Positions 28,669 through 39,447 of a DNA stretch of 64,000 nt are shown in pieces. Source of the DNA: Edaphochlamys debaryana (Eukaryota; Chlorophyta; Chlorophyceae; Chlamydomonadales). Position numbers and translations under genes: made by a program. The notes below the pieces were generated by a model, which had not been told where the DNA came from, did not search any database, and saw nothing but the letters and a program-made list of their open reading frames with translations. The stretch covers positions 62,001 through 126,000 of the forward strand of contig JAEHOE010000062.1 in NCBI GenBank assembly GCA_016858145.1, given 5' to 3'. Every line of letters begins with the position of its first letter. Positions within the stretch are counted from its first letter, which is position 1.

Positions 28669-28699
28669 AGACGCGCCTTTCACCAGGAAAGAGGCGTCT
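28669..28699. repeat. Imperfect hairpin
   Basis: AGACGCGCCTTTC and GAAAGAGGCGTCT face each other across a 5-base loop, with two adjacent mismatched positions in 13. Confidence 0.6.
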
Positions 28700-28920
28700 G
28701 CGTCCCCCCCCCCACCTCCGTGCAAGTTGCTCCCTGCGCTGACCCACTTAGTTATGGGCTGGGCCGCCCCTGGCGCTTGTGACCTGGCTGGGTCCTGCCC
28801 GCCAGAGCTTTCGCCCTCAGCCTGCCCCATCCAACCAGCGGCCATCGTCCAACAACGCTTCCAGTGTGCCAAGTGGTCCGTAGAGTTTGATGGGACCATA
28901 ATCCAACGGCACTTCCGGAC

Positions 28921-28975
28921 AGGGTCCAGAGGGTCCAGAGGGTCTAGAGGTAGGGTCCAGAGGGTCCAGAGAGCA
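28921..28975. repeat. 9-bp minisatellite
   Basis: AGGGTCCAG-type units repeated about six times, some with CT for CC or a short gap. Confidence 0.8.
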
Positions 28976-30131
28976 GGAGCTTCCCGGCCCCTCCGCCGTG
29001 GCACGTCTGTGTAGTAGATGCGTCTCTAAAGACAGGTCTAGACTTGACAGGAACCCCTCTCGCGAGCCATCGCCTCCGTATCGGGGGCGGCGGGTAGCGT
29101 GCCTGCTACAGTCCGCCCCTGTCTGCCCCAGCAGCTGCCCGACTCGCTCTGGCCAGGGCCGACGGCCGACGCCTGGAAGGCTGGCGGGGGTATTCTCCCT
29201 GAGCTGTGGCAGGAGCATGGCGGGAGGGTGGTCCCGCTTCTATGGTAGCGTTGCCGTGGCCCCGTGGCATGCAAGACCTTGGCCGCCTCCACGTTCCAGG
29301 TCTGCGAGGTCCAAGATCCCGCCTGAATCCCGACTAGGTCTGACCCGCAGCAAGTGGACCTCGCAGTGAATGCACATGACGCAAAGGCATGGTTTCAAGG
29401 TGCAAGTCTGGCCGGCACGCTGCTTCGAAAGCTAGCGCATGTCGAGCGCATGCCGCGATGTCGCGGCGCGGCGTCTTGAAGTCCAGGTTAACGATCTGAG
29501 CTGCATGTAAGGTGATGCTCTGTCGAGCGTTAACGGGCTGCCAGCCCATGGGAGCCCGGGGCGTGCGCGAGTTGGGATTAGGTCGACGGCCAGCCAGGGT
29601 TCATGAGAATTATTCCGAGCATGCGGTCGCCCTGCCACACGCGCGTTGCATACACTGAGCCTGCCGCACACTTCCAGCGGCTCCCAGGTCAAAGGCACAG
29701 CGAGCCTACCACCCACTCCACGTCGACTTGCAGAAGGTGTTTTTGCTTTCATCGCGCCTGTTGCGAGCCCGTGTGGTGCAGTGCTGCAAGAGCATCAACT
29801 GTTTAGTCCAAACGGCAGCGTAGCTCGCGCAAATGCTTCTCCAGGGGCCCGGCCTGGGGGCCAAGTGCTCGGCAAGGCGAAAGCGCCAAGGGCTGTCCAG
29901 CGGCCGGGAATGCGTCAGTGGAGGTCCAGCGCATGCGCATGTCACGGCTACAGGGCGCGCGGCGCGGCCAGCCAGGTGCGGAGGAGGGAATTGCGGTCCG
30001 GTGGTTGTTGCGCGCGGCTCCAGCCCGTGTACCCAAACCCTCGTCGAGGCTAGCGCTACTGCTGTTGCTATCCAGCGCCAGTTGGATACGCCTGCGTGCG
30101 TGAAGCAGAACCTCGTGGCAGTGGATAACGC

Positions 30132-33100
30132 ATGCCAAACGAACTTGCCCGCAATTGCTCTCGCAGCCGCCCGCTGGCCCCGCCGCGGGTCGTCTCCATT
30201 GACCTGGAGACGCCAGTTCTGACCAGCAACCCCGCGGTGGTCAGCACGAAGAAGCTCTTCTTCGAGCCATCCGGCCAACCTGGCTCGCCCTTCCATGGCC
30301 CCGCCTTGACCGGCCGGCCAGAGCCGCTGGGCGCGAGCATCGACGCTGACTCGGTGAGGCGAGGAGGGTGGTGAGAGGACAGCCACAGCGGCTGGGGGGC
30401 TGGTGCCGGGGGTTGCTGGGGGTGCGTGTGTGGGAGTGAAGGTGCTTGCCATCAACGCCGGAGGAAGCCAAGCACAGTCCAGCCCCCGATAGCTCCCCCT
30501 GTAGAAGAGGCGAGGGCCAGACGCTTCCGTTTAGCTGTACCCAGGTGCTTGAGCCCCACGCCTTGGCCTCCAGCCCCCCCTAAACTCTTCACCTCCAGCC
30601 AAGCCCTAATACCCTCCCTGCGCTTCCAGCTTCCTTCCTGCCATTCCCTGCTCCCCGTTCTCCTGCCTTTCCTCAACTCCTCGCCAACCCCTGCGTTCCC
30701 ATCCCATCCCAAATCTGCTTTCTCAGGGCGCCATCAACTTCGCCATCTTCTCGTCCACCGCCTCCACGGTCTCTTTGGTGCTGTTCACGGAGTCAGACCT
30801 GGCGGCGGGTCGGTCAACGCTCGAGGTGGGGTGCGGAGGGCTCGAGGGAGGGGGGAATGTGTGACTTAGACTTGAGCAGGGTTGGGTTTGGGTTGGGTGT
30901 ACGCGCGCGAGGTGGGGTGCAGAGTGGTGGAGGGGGGGGGGTACCCAGGCAAGGGGCCTGGGGTGAACTGGGTGCATCCGCGAGAGGTGGGCCTGAGGCG
31001 CGGGACACAGAGGGTCAGAGGGACGGGGCGTGGGATAGGAGAGGAGGGGGGATAGGAGCATTGGGACGGATTTGCACGGGGCCTGGTTGCAACGACGGGC
31101 GGGAGGACTGGGGGGACAGCGCGGAGGGAGCTCCGCTGTGCGGAGTCGACGCTGTGAGCACTCCACCACAGCCAGTGAGAGCTTACGCATGGGCCAGCCC
31201 CACACGTCCCAACCCCACCCGCCATGGGGCAGGTGCTACGCCCCCCATCCTCGCGAAGGTTTCCCTGGCGTCGGCGCGTTCCCGCTCAGCAACAAACACC
31301 CCCATCCTCGCCCCCCGGGCCCCTCTTCTGCATCCCCCAGCGGTACGCCCAGGCAGCCCACGCTCTCCCTCCCTCCTGCCCCGCCCCCGTCCCCCCCTCC
31401 CCCCAGATCCCCCTGGATCCGTACGTCAACCGTACGGGGGACGTGTGGCACGTGATGCTGCCCAGCCTGCAGGACGACCTGCTGTACGGTGAGCGCCGTA
31501 CTCTGGGGCTGGGAGCTGGCGGGTGGGGTTCAGGAGGCCGGCCTTCGCTTCGCTTCAAGATGCGTGGCGGAAGTATTTGACCGTCAGTCTTATGAGTGCG
31601 CACTGCAAAGCTGTTTGCCATCGCTGGAGCCTTTCTGGGCTGAGTGGGGACTGGTGTGTGTGGGCTCATCATGGCTTCCGCATGGGCGGTCCATAGGCTT
31701 GAGCGGACCCCACTGGAGCTCGGCTTGAACCGCCCCACTTTCCCGACTTACAGCATGAATGGTCTGCACCGAAATGGCACGCATTGCAAAAGCACACGAG
31801 TGACCTCCCCCCGCCCCCCTCCTCCCCTCCCTCTTCCCCAGGCTACCGCATGGGCGGCCTGCACCAGGAGAAGGACAAGGACTACCCGGGCATGCGGCAC
31901 GACGAGGTGGGGGGCGGGGGGAAGCAAGGGGCGGAAGGGGGAGAGAAGCGTGTGTGTTTTGGGCACGCGTGGGGGCGAACAAGCCCCGGGAGTACAGTAC
32001 CCGGGCATACGGCAGGGACCAAGGGGGGGGGAGGTGGGGGCGGGGAGTCGACTGCATTCGGATGACTCTGTGCGACCCCGTGTGACGAGGCCCACGATTC
32101 CCTCCATCTCGGAATACCGGTACCCCTCTGTCTCCACGGACTCCCTGGCGTCGGCGCGATCCCGCACAGCAACAAATGCCCCTCTGTCCCTCCCCCTTGC
32201 TCCCCCCCCCCCAGACCCGGGTGGTCCTGGACCCCTACGCCGAGGCGGTGCTCAACCGCCGGCGCTGGGGCCAGATGGGGCCCAATCTGCCGTACGGGGA
32301 GCCGGGGGTGCTGGGCGTCATGCCCACGTGGCCCCAGGTAGGGGCGGGGTGGGGGAGGGTGTTGCAGTGGGGGGGGGGCGGGAGGCGGGAGGCCTGCAAG
32401 ACGGAGGCGGAGGCCATGGGTGGTGGGCTACTTCGGGCGTGGCAGGGGGAAGGCGCGGGCTGCGGGCGTGAGTGCGAGGGGCGGGGTGCGGGGTTCTCAG
32501 GGGGCAGGGGTCGAAGAAGGTTAGCCCTAGACTCGTAAGCCGCAGCCCTCGAGCCCCCTCCCCTCCCCTTCCCCCCTTCCCCTCCCCCTCCACCCCCCAA
32601 GGCCGCCGCCGCGCTGCCCTCGCTGTCGCACCCCCCCTTCGACTGGGAGGGCGACCGCCCGCTCAACCTGCCCATGGAGTCCATCGTCATTTACGAGGCC
32701 CACGTGCGGGGCTTCACGGCGCACCCCAGCTCGGGCGTGGCCAAGCCGGGTGAGCAGGGGGGGGGGAGGGGGGGCAGAGGCGCGGGGGCGGTTGCAAGTA
32801 GCCGGCAATGGGAGGCTCAAAGGTTCTCGACGCACGAGGGGCAGGGTTTAGGGACGAGGGGCAAAGCACAGCTCGGATGTCTCCAAGCCCCCTCCCTTCT
32901 CCACCCCCCCAGGCACGTACGCGGGTATGATTGAGAAGCTGGACTATCTGCAGGTGGGAGGATGGGGGGAAAGGGGGGTAAGGTTGCTACAGCCGGTGCA
33001 GCTCCTCCCAGCGGCAGCCGGCAGCTTTCGCCATGGGCACTAGAACCCCGGGGTCCAGGGGCCCGACCGACTGCTCAGCCCTGTACCGCTTCCACACCGC

Positions 33101-36100
33101 TCCAGTCCTCCACCGTCTCCTCGCCTCCCTTGCCCCCTACCCCCGTCTCCCTGGCGTCGGCGCGATCCCGCTCAGCAACAAACACCCCTGTCTCCCCCCC
33201 TGACCCCCCCTCCCCCTCTACCCCTGCCCCCCCCAGTCCCTGGGCATCAACGCCATCGAGCTGCTGCCCATCTTTGAGTTCAACGAGCTCGAGTACTACT
33301 CGCAGATCCCCGGCACGGACGAGTACAGGTGGGGCTGCGAGGGAGGGGGCCGTGCTGACGGGGCCTCCGGCCGCCGGAGGCGCTTCGAAGTTGTCGTGCT
33401 GCGGGCTCCCAATGCCTTCCTCCTTGTATTGGAGTACAAGCGCAGTGGTGCCCGACCACTTTCCCACGTGCCCGCCCCCCGACACACATGCCCACATGCC
33501 CATACACACACGTTTTCCCCCCTTGTTTCCGCCCTCCCCCCGCTCTCCCCCGCTCCCCCCCCCCAGGTTCAACTTCTGGGGCTACTCCACCGTGTCCTAC
33601 CTGTCGCCCATGGGCCGCTACTCGGCGGCGCTGGCGGACGGGCGGCCGGTGCGGGCGGCGCGGGACGAGCTCAAGCAGCTGGTCAAGGAGTGCCACAAGC
33701 GGGGCATCGAGGTGGGGTGGTTGAGGGGGTTGTGTGGCCGGAGATAATCTGGGTGGAGGGGCGTTTTGAGCAGCCGGGGTGGTTTCAAACGGAGCAGCAG
33801 TAGCCCGCAGAAACCAGCAGCAGCACGAGGTACCTGGGCGCTGGCGCAGGGGGTTGGGCTGAGTCCCCCTTGCCTCAGCCTCCTTTCCCCTCCCCCCCTC
33901 CCCCAGGTGATCCTGGACGTGGTGTTCAACCACACGGCGGAGGGCAACGAGCGGGGTCCCACCATCTCGTTCAGGTGGGAGTCGGGGGAGGGGGGGGGGG
34001 CTTTGGGGAGCGTGCGGGGGGAGGGGGGCATCAGGGCAGGTCGCTTCTTCCGTCATCCAACTCCCCTGTATCCTCCCCCCTCCTTGCCCCCCTCCCCCCC
34101 CTGACAGGGGCCTGGACAACCGGGTGTACTACATGCTGGCTCCCGGGGGGGAGTACTACAACTACAGGTGGGGCCAGAGGGGGGGGGAAGAGACTAGGGA
34201 CATACGCGGGGGAGTCTGGGGAAGTGGGTTTTGCGGCGACGGGGAGGGAGCGAAAGGGTGGCTATGGAGGTTGCCGACCTTGTTATGAGGAGCAAAGGGG
34301 GAGGGGAGGCAAGAGAGGACGATGGCAAGGGGGGCCGCGGGTGCCATGCCGTGGCAGGGGGGTGCATAGTGCGTGAGCTACTTCTCCAGTCTAGTTCAGA
34401 GCTCAAAACGTTGTCCCTCTCCCCCCCGAATCCCGTCTCCCCCTCCCCCCCAGCGGCTGCGGCAACACGCTCAACTGCAACCAGCCCGTGGTGCGCAAGT
34501 TCATCCTCGACTGCCTGCGCTACTGGGTCACCGAGTACCACGTGGACGGCTTCAGGTGGGGGGGGGCAGCTGGCTACGGGTAGTGCTAGGGAGGGGCTCC
34601 GTGTGGTTACACGCAAGTCTGTGGGGAAAAGGTGCATCAAGTCGAAGGTACCAGCCGCGCTCGGGCTACGGAACGCTCTCCCCTTCTTCCCTCAACAACC
34701 CCCCCCCACCACCCTAAACAACCTCCCCAACCTTGCCCTTGTCCTCTCCCCTCCCCCCCCGCCTCCCTTCCCCTCCCCCTCTCCCCCTGACAGGTTCGAC
34801 CTGGCCTCCATCCTGACCCGCGCCCACAGCGCCTGGGCCCCCCAGCAGTACGACGAGGTCACGGGGGAGCGAGTGGCCATGAGCAGCGGGGGGGCCATCG
34901 TGTCGGCGGAGGGTGAGGGGGGGGGAAGGGAAGGGAGAAGGGGGAAGGCAACTAGGCAAGGGGGAGGGGCAGGCAAGAGGGCGGGGGGAAGTGGAAGGGG
35001 GAATGGGGGGAAGGGGAAGAGGGTTTGAGGAGGGGCGGGGGAGCCGCGTTCGCAGGCTCTTGATTGACATGCGATGCGTCCAGGGGGGAGTGGATCATAC
35101 TACCCGTCGGCAGTCGCTGATGTTCCGATGCCGATTCACAACCTGACAAGACACACTCGCAATCCCCCCAGGCATCATGACCGACGGCGCGGGCGTGCCC
35201 ACGGGCTACCCCCTGGCCGACCCCCCCCTGGTGGAGGCCATCAGCGAGGACCCCGTGCTGCGGGACACCAAGATGATCGCCGAGGCCTGGGACTGCGACG
35301 GCCTGAACCAGGTGGGGGAAAAGGTCTGGGCAGAGGTTCAGGCATGTCGGGAAGGGGGGCCCGAGGAAGGAAGCAAGCATGCGCGGCAACTGGGCTGCGC
35401 AGGGGTGCTCGCGCTCTTGACCGTGCTGACCTTCCCGCCGCCTGCTGTCCCCCCATCCCCCGCGCTCACCCCCCCTCCCACAGGTGGGCGCCTTCCCGCA
35501 CTACGGTGGCCGCTGGAGCGAGTGGAACGGTGCGTGGTGGAGGGGGGGTGGGGTGGGTAGGTGAAAAGGCGGGCACCCGGCGAGGGGCCGCTGTCTGCGC
35601 TGTGACCACGGGCAGGTTCCCCCTCGCCGACCATGCTCCCTCTTTCTGCTCCCATAATCATTGTCATATGGTTAACTTACATTCCGGTGTTGTTTACTTG
35701 GTATCGCAGGCAAGTTCCGCGACGTGGTCCGCAACTTCGTCAAGGGCACCGACGGCCCCTGGGCGGGCGACTTTGCGTCGGCGGTGTGCGGCTCCCCCAA
35801 CATCTACGCCAACAACCAACCGCACGAGACAGACTGGTGGGAGGGAGGAGGGGCCAAGGGATCCGGAGGGAGGGGTATGGCAAGGTCTGACTGGGGACCG
35901 TGCGCCACGTTCGCAGCCCCACGCCCCGGTCCACTCTGGAACCCAGCTCATCACCCCATCCTCACCCGACGCTCACCCCCACCCCCACCCTCGCCCACCA
36001 CCCCAGGTGGGCCAACAACGGCGGGCGGCAGTGGAAGGGCGGGCGCGGCCCCACGGCCTCGGTCAACTTCGTCACGGCGCACGACGGCTTCACGCTGGCG

Positions 36101-39100
36101 GACCTGGTGAGGGGGGACCAGGATCGAGGAGGGGGTTTGAGGGGGGCTTGTTTCGTGTAGGGGCCGGAGGGGCCGGGTCCTCGCACGCTGGGCCGAGGCG
36201 GCACGTCCTCCCCTTTCCGGGGACCGAAATTCTGAGATCCTGTGTCTGGAGCCGCCCCTTCTACACGCCCCGCATCCCCCTAGAGTCGCTTGAACCCTTC
36301 CCCGCTCCCCTCCCTCCCCCCCCAGGTTGCCTACAACAACAAGCACAACGAGGCCAACGGCGAGGGCAACCGCGACGGCGAGCAGCACAACAACAGCTGG
36401 AACTGCGGCGAGGAGGGGCCGTCGGGGCGCTGGGACGTCAACGTGAGGAGGCCTTGGGAGCGGGGGGGGGGGGGCGGGGGGCTTGGGGGTTGAGGAGGGG
36501 AAGCGCCAGGGCAGGATTCGGTCCTCGGAGGGAAGGACGCGGCGAATGTCGAATCCTCCCGCCGGTTTGCTTTGCTGCGCCATACTTTGTCCATTCGGGG
36601 GTCCATTCGGGGGTCCCTGACCCTGTCCCCGCTGTGTGCACCGCCAGATGCGCTGCCAGATGCACAACTGGGCACAACTCCATGACACCATGCCCTTCTC
36701 CCCCCCTCTCCATTCCCTTCCCCCCCAGCGCCTGCGCCAGCGCCAGATGCGCAACCTGGCCTGCTCGCTGCTGCTGGCGTGCGGGGTGCCCATGGTGACC
36801 ATGGGGGACGAGTACGGCCACTCCAAGGCCGGCAACAACAACACCTACTGCCATGACTCGGACCTCAACTACCTGCGGTGAGCGCCAACGGCCGGTTTCG
36901 GTTGGATTCGGTTGGGTTCGGTTGGGCGGTTGGTTGGTGACATACCAGTAGTCGGTTAGGCTTCCGTTGAGTGCTGGCGCCGAGGGCAGAGCAGTGGGCA
37001 GAGGCCTTGTCCGGCCTCCCCAAACCATGCCCCCCTCGACCCCGCCTCCCCTCTCACCCTCCCCCCCTCCCCCCCCTGACAGGTGGGACCAGGCCGCCGC
37101 CGACCCCAACGGCTTCCTCCGCTTCATGCGCCTGCTCATCAATTTCCGCCGCGCCACGCCGGCGCTGCAGCGCACCACCTACGTCACGGACCGCGACATC
37201 CAGTGGCACGGGGAGGTGGGTTTTAGCGGGTTTTGGTGGGTTTTAAGGGTTTTAGGGAGGGGGGCAGGTGGGGGAGGTGGGAGGGAGAGGCGGGGCCGAC
37301 GAGGGGTCTGGGAGAGGAGGCCATCCACTTCCCAACCCATTTCCTTACACGGCTTTACCCTGTCCTCTCCTCTACCCCCTTCCCTCCGCTCCTCCCCCAC
37401 CTTCCCCCACCTTCTCCCAGCTCCCCAACACGCCCGACTGGACCGAGCAGTCCCGCCTGGTGGCCTTCACGCTGTCCGACGGGCAGGGCGGGGGGCTGTA
37501 CGTGGCCTTCAACACCTCGCACCAGCCCCGCCTGCTCAAGCTGCCCGCCTGGGGGGGACGCACGTGGTCGCCGCTGCTGGACACGGGCAAGGTGGGCAGG
37601 GGAGGGAAGAGGGTGGAGGGGAGGAGGGGGGGAGAGGGATGGGTTGGAAGAGGGAGGGGGGGGGGAAGGGGGGGAGGCAGAGGGAAGGGGAGAGAGATGG
37701 GTTGGAGGAGGGAGGGAGGGAAAAGGGATTGGCAGCCGCTGCTGGACACGGGCAACGGTGGGGAGGGGAGGGGAGAGGGTGGAGGGGAGGAGGGAGGGAG
37801 AGGGATGGGTTGGAGGAGGGAGGAGGGGGGGGGAAGGGGGGGGGGCGCCGCTGCTGGACGCGGGCAAGGTGGTGGGGAGGCAATGAGGAGGGAGGGGAGG
37901 GAGGGGGTGGCCAACGAGGTTTGCGACGGGGAGGGGAAGGGCGCGGGTGGAGGGCGGTCGTAACAGAGGCTGGGTCTGGATACGGGCAACGTGGGGCGCA
38001 GGTGCGGAGGCTGGGTTGTAGCTCTACAGTCAAGACCTCCCCCCTCTTCTCCCTCTCCCCCCCCCCTTCCCCCCCTTGCCAGGTGGCGCCCTACGACTTC
38101 CTGGCCCCCGACGCCGCCCTCTCCCCCGAGGACGCCGCCGCCGCCCGTCGCTCCCTGGCCATGTGGACCGCCGACCACACCTACCCCGTGCTGCCCTGGA
38201 CGTGCGTGGTGCTGGTGTCGCAGCTGGAGGACCCCTCCAGCACCGCCATGATCAAGTGAGCGGTTGGGAGTTGGCGGTTGGGAGTTGGTGGTGGTGCGGG
38301 GGCCCCAGGCACCCGGCACGCCTGCCCCGCCGGTTCTTCCGCCCCGCTATGGTGCTAGCTTCCGGCTCCTCCGCTGAACTACTGGCAAACGCCTTGTTGA
38401 AGCCCCACACTAAAACGCCACGCGCTCTCCGCCCCCATTCCCCCTCCTCCCCCCCCCTCGCCCCGCAGGCGCTCCGCCTCCTCCTCCGCGGGCGCCCCCC
38501 GCTCCGCCTCCGGCCCCGCCAACCCCATGACCTGGGCCAGCAACCTCATCAGCAGCCAGGTGGGGGGGGGAGCGGATGGGGTTTCGGGGTATGGGGCGGA
38601 CGCTGGTGTGAAGTGAAAGCCGCATTGGCACGCCACTGCCCTTGATAGAGCCCAGCGCGTGCTGACCGTTGCCTGCCCTTCGCCCCTTCCCCGCTCCCCG
38701 CAGCCGCCGCCCATGCCGGGCCAGCGCTCGCCGGCGCCCGCGCCCTCGTATGCCTCCGCCTCCCCCATCGCCGCCGCTGCCTCCCCCACGATGCGCGCTG
38801 CCACCACCTTCGACCCCCCCGCCGCCGCCGCCTCCAAGCCCGCCGCCGCCGCCAGCTCTGGCGCCGCCGCGGCTAACGGCCGCAGCAGCCACTCCAACCC
38901 CGTGGTCGCCGCTGCGGCGGCGGCAGCGGCCGCCGCCAAGTCAGCGGCAGCGGCAGCCGCCGCTGCTGCCGGCCGCGGCCCGGCGCCGGCCGCCAGCCCG
39001 GCCCACGCCAACGGCAACGGCAACGGGAATGCTGCCGCCGCCGCCGCCGAGGGCAAGCGGGCGTCCGCGCGTCTGAACTGGCGGGCGATCGCTGAGGCTG

Positions 39101-39447
39101 AGGAGCCGTCGGCGGACCACGCCGGGCACAAGGTAGGGGTTGTGGGGGAGCGCGGGTGTGTGGCTTGTGTCCGGGCTCGGGTGCTGCGGGACCGCCCCTC
39201 CTCTATCGCCCGTCTTTGCGTTGCGCGCCTCACCCCGGCCTCACCTCGCCCCCTCCTTACCTCCCGCCCTCTCTCCCTCACCTCACCCCCTCGCCCCCTC
39301 CCCTTCCCCCCTCCCGCCCTGCTTCCCCCCCAGGCCCCGCCCTCGCTCACCGCCGAGGAGGCCGCGGCGCTGGAGCTGGCGCTGCGGGAGAACGCGGAGC
39401 TGCGCCGCCGCCTGCAGCAGAAGAAGGACCCGCGGCACAGGGCCTAG
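30132..39447 (+). CDS. Isoamylase-type starch debranching enzyme (ISA1-like), 25 exons
   Basis: Predicted exons: 30132-30353, 30727-30825, 31407-31488, 31842-31906, 32215-32337, 32602-32749, 32913-32953, 33237-33328, 33567-33711, 33907-33974, 34108-34167, 34454-34555, 34794-34912, 35172-35311, 35484-35529, 35710-35836, 36007-36106, 36326-36442, 36729-36877, 37083-37215, 37421-37591, 38083-38255, 38469-38559, 38704-39132, 39334-39447. These give 1051 in-frame residues. An N-terminal CBM48-type segment ([20 protein letters not shown]) precedes the GH13 barrel, with DVVFNH, nucleophile D in DGFRFDLAS, acid E in IAEAWDC and TAHDGF. The signature WSEWNGKFRD and KGTDG resemble plant/algal ISA1. The enzyme hydrolyses alpha-1,6 branches of pre-amylopectin in the plastid. 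The 5' end is uncertain: a good acceptor (TTGCTCTCGCAG) inside exon 1 suggests a missed transit-peptide exon. The C-terminus carries an unusual ~200-residue extension. Confidence 0.93.
31262..31301 (+). repeat. Intronic ~40-bp repeat, copy 1
   Basis: TCCCTGGCGTCGGCGCG then TTCCCGCTCAGCAACAAAC. The same element recurs in two further introns of the debranching-enzyme gene. Confidence 0.85.
32142..32181 (+). repeat. Intronic ~40-bp repeat, copy 2
   Basis: Same element with ATCCCGCACAGCAACAAAT. It lies about 35 bases upstream of the C-rich acceptor of exon 5. Confidence 0.85.
33148..33187 (+). repeat. Intronic ~40-bp repeat, copy 3
   Basis: Same element with ATCCCGCTCAGCAACAAAC. It is upstream of the C-rich acceptor of exon 8. 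Confidence 0.85.
37592..37990 (+). repeat. Intronic G-rich minisatellite with copies of the exon 21 end
   Basis: [24 protein letters not shown] purine-rich sequence, interrupted by three copies of the sequence spanning the exon 21 donor: GCCGCTGCTGGACACGGGCA (37734), GCCGCTGCTGGACGCGGGCA (37849) and a weaker GTCTGGATACGGGCAA (37974). The original ends at 37591. Confidence 0.85.

Larger units (their letters stand above)
26562..30131. other. Long intergenic region
   Basis: About 3.6 kb without a supported gene. It holds a hairpin at 28669-28699, a short minisatellite at 28921-28975 and C-runs near 28620 and 28705. The part next to 30131 is probably promoter, 5' UTR or an unrecognised first exon of the debranching-enzyme gene. 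Confidence 0.4.

Noticed and set aside
35074..36798. 574-residue plus-strand frame
   Set aside because: It crosses several well-defined isoamylase exons and introns in the wrong frame.
36967..38259. 430-residue plus-strand frame in the isoamylase region
   Set aside because: It reads through introns in one frame. The true exons 20-22 switch frame and match the family.
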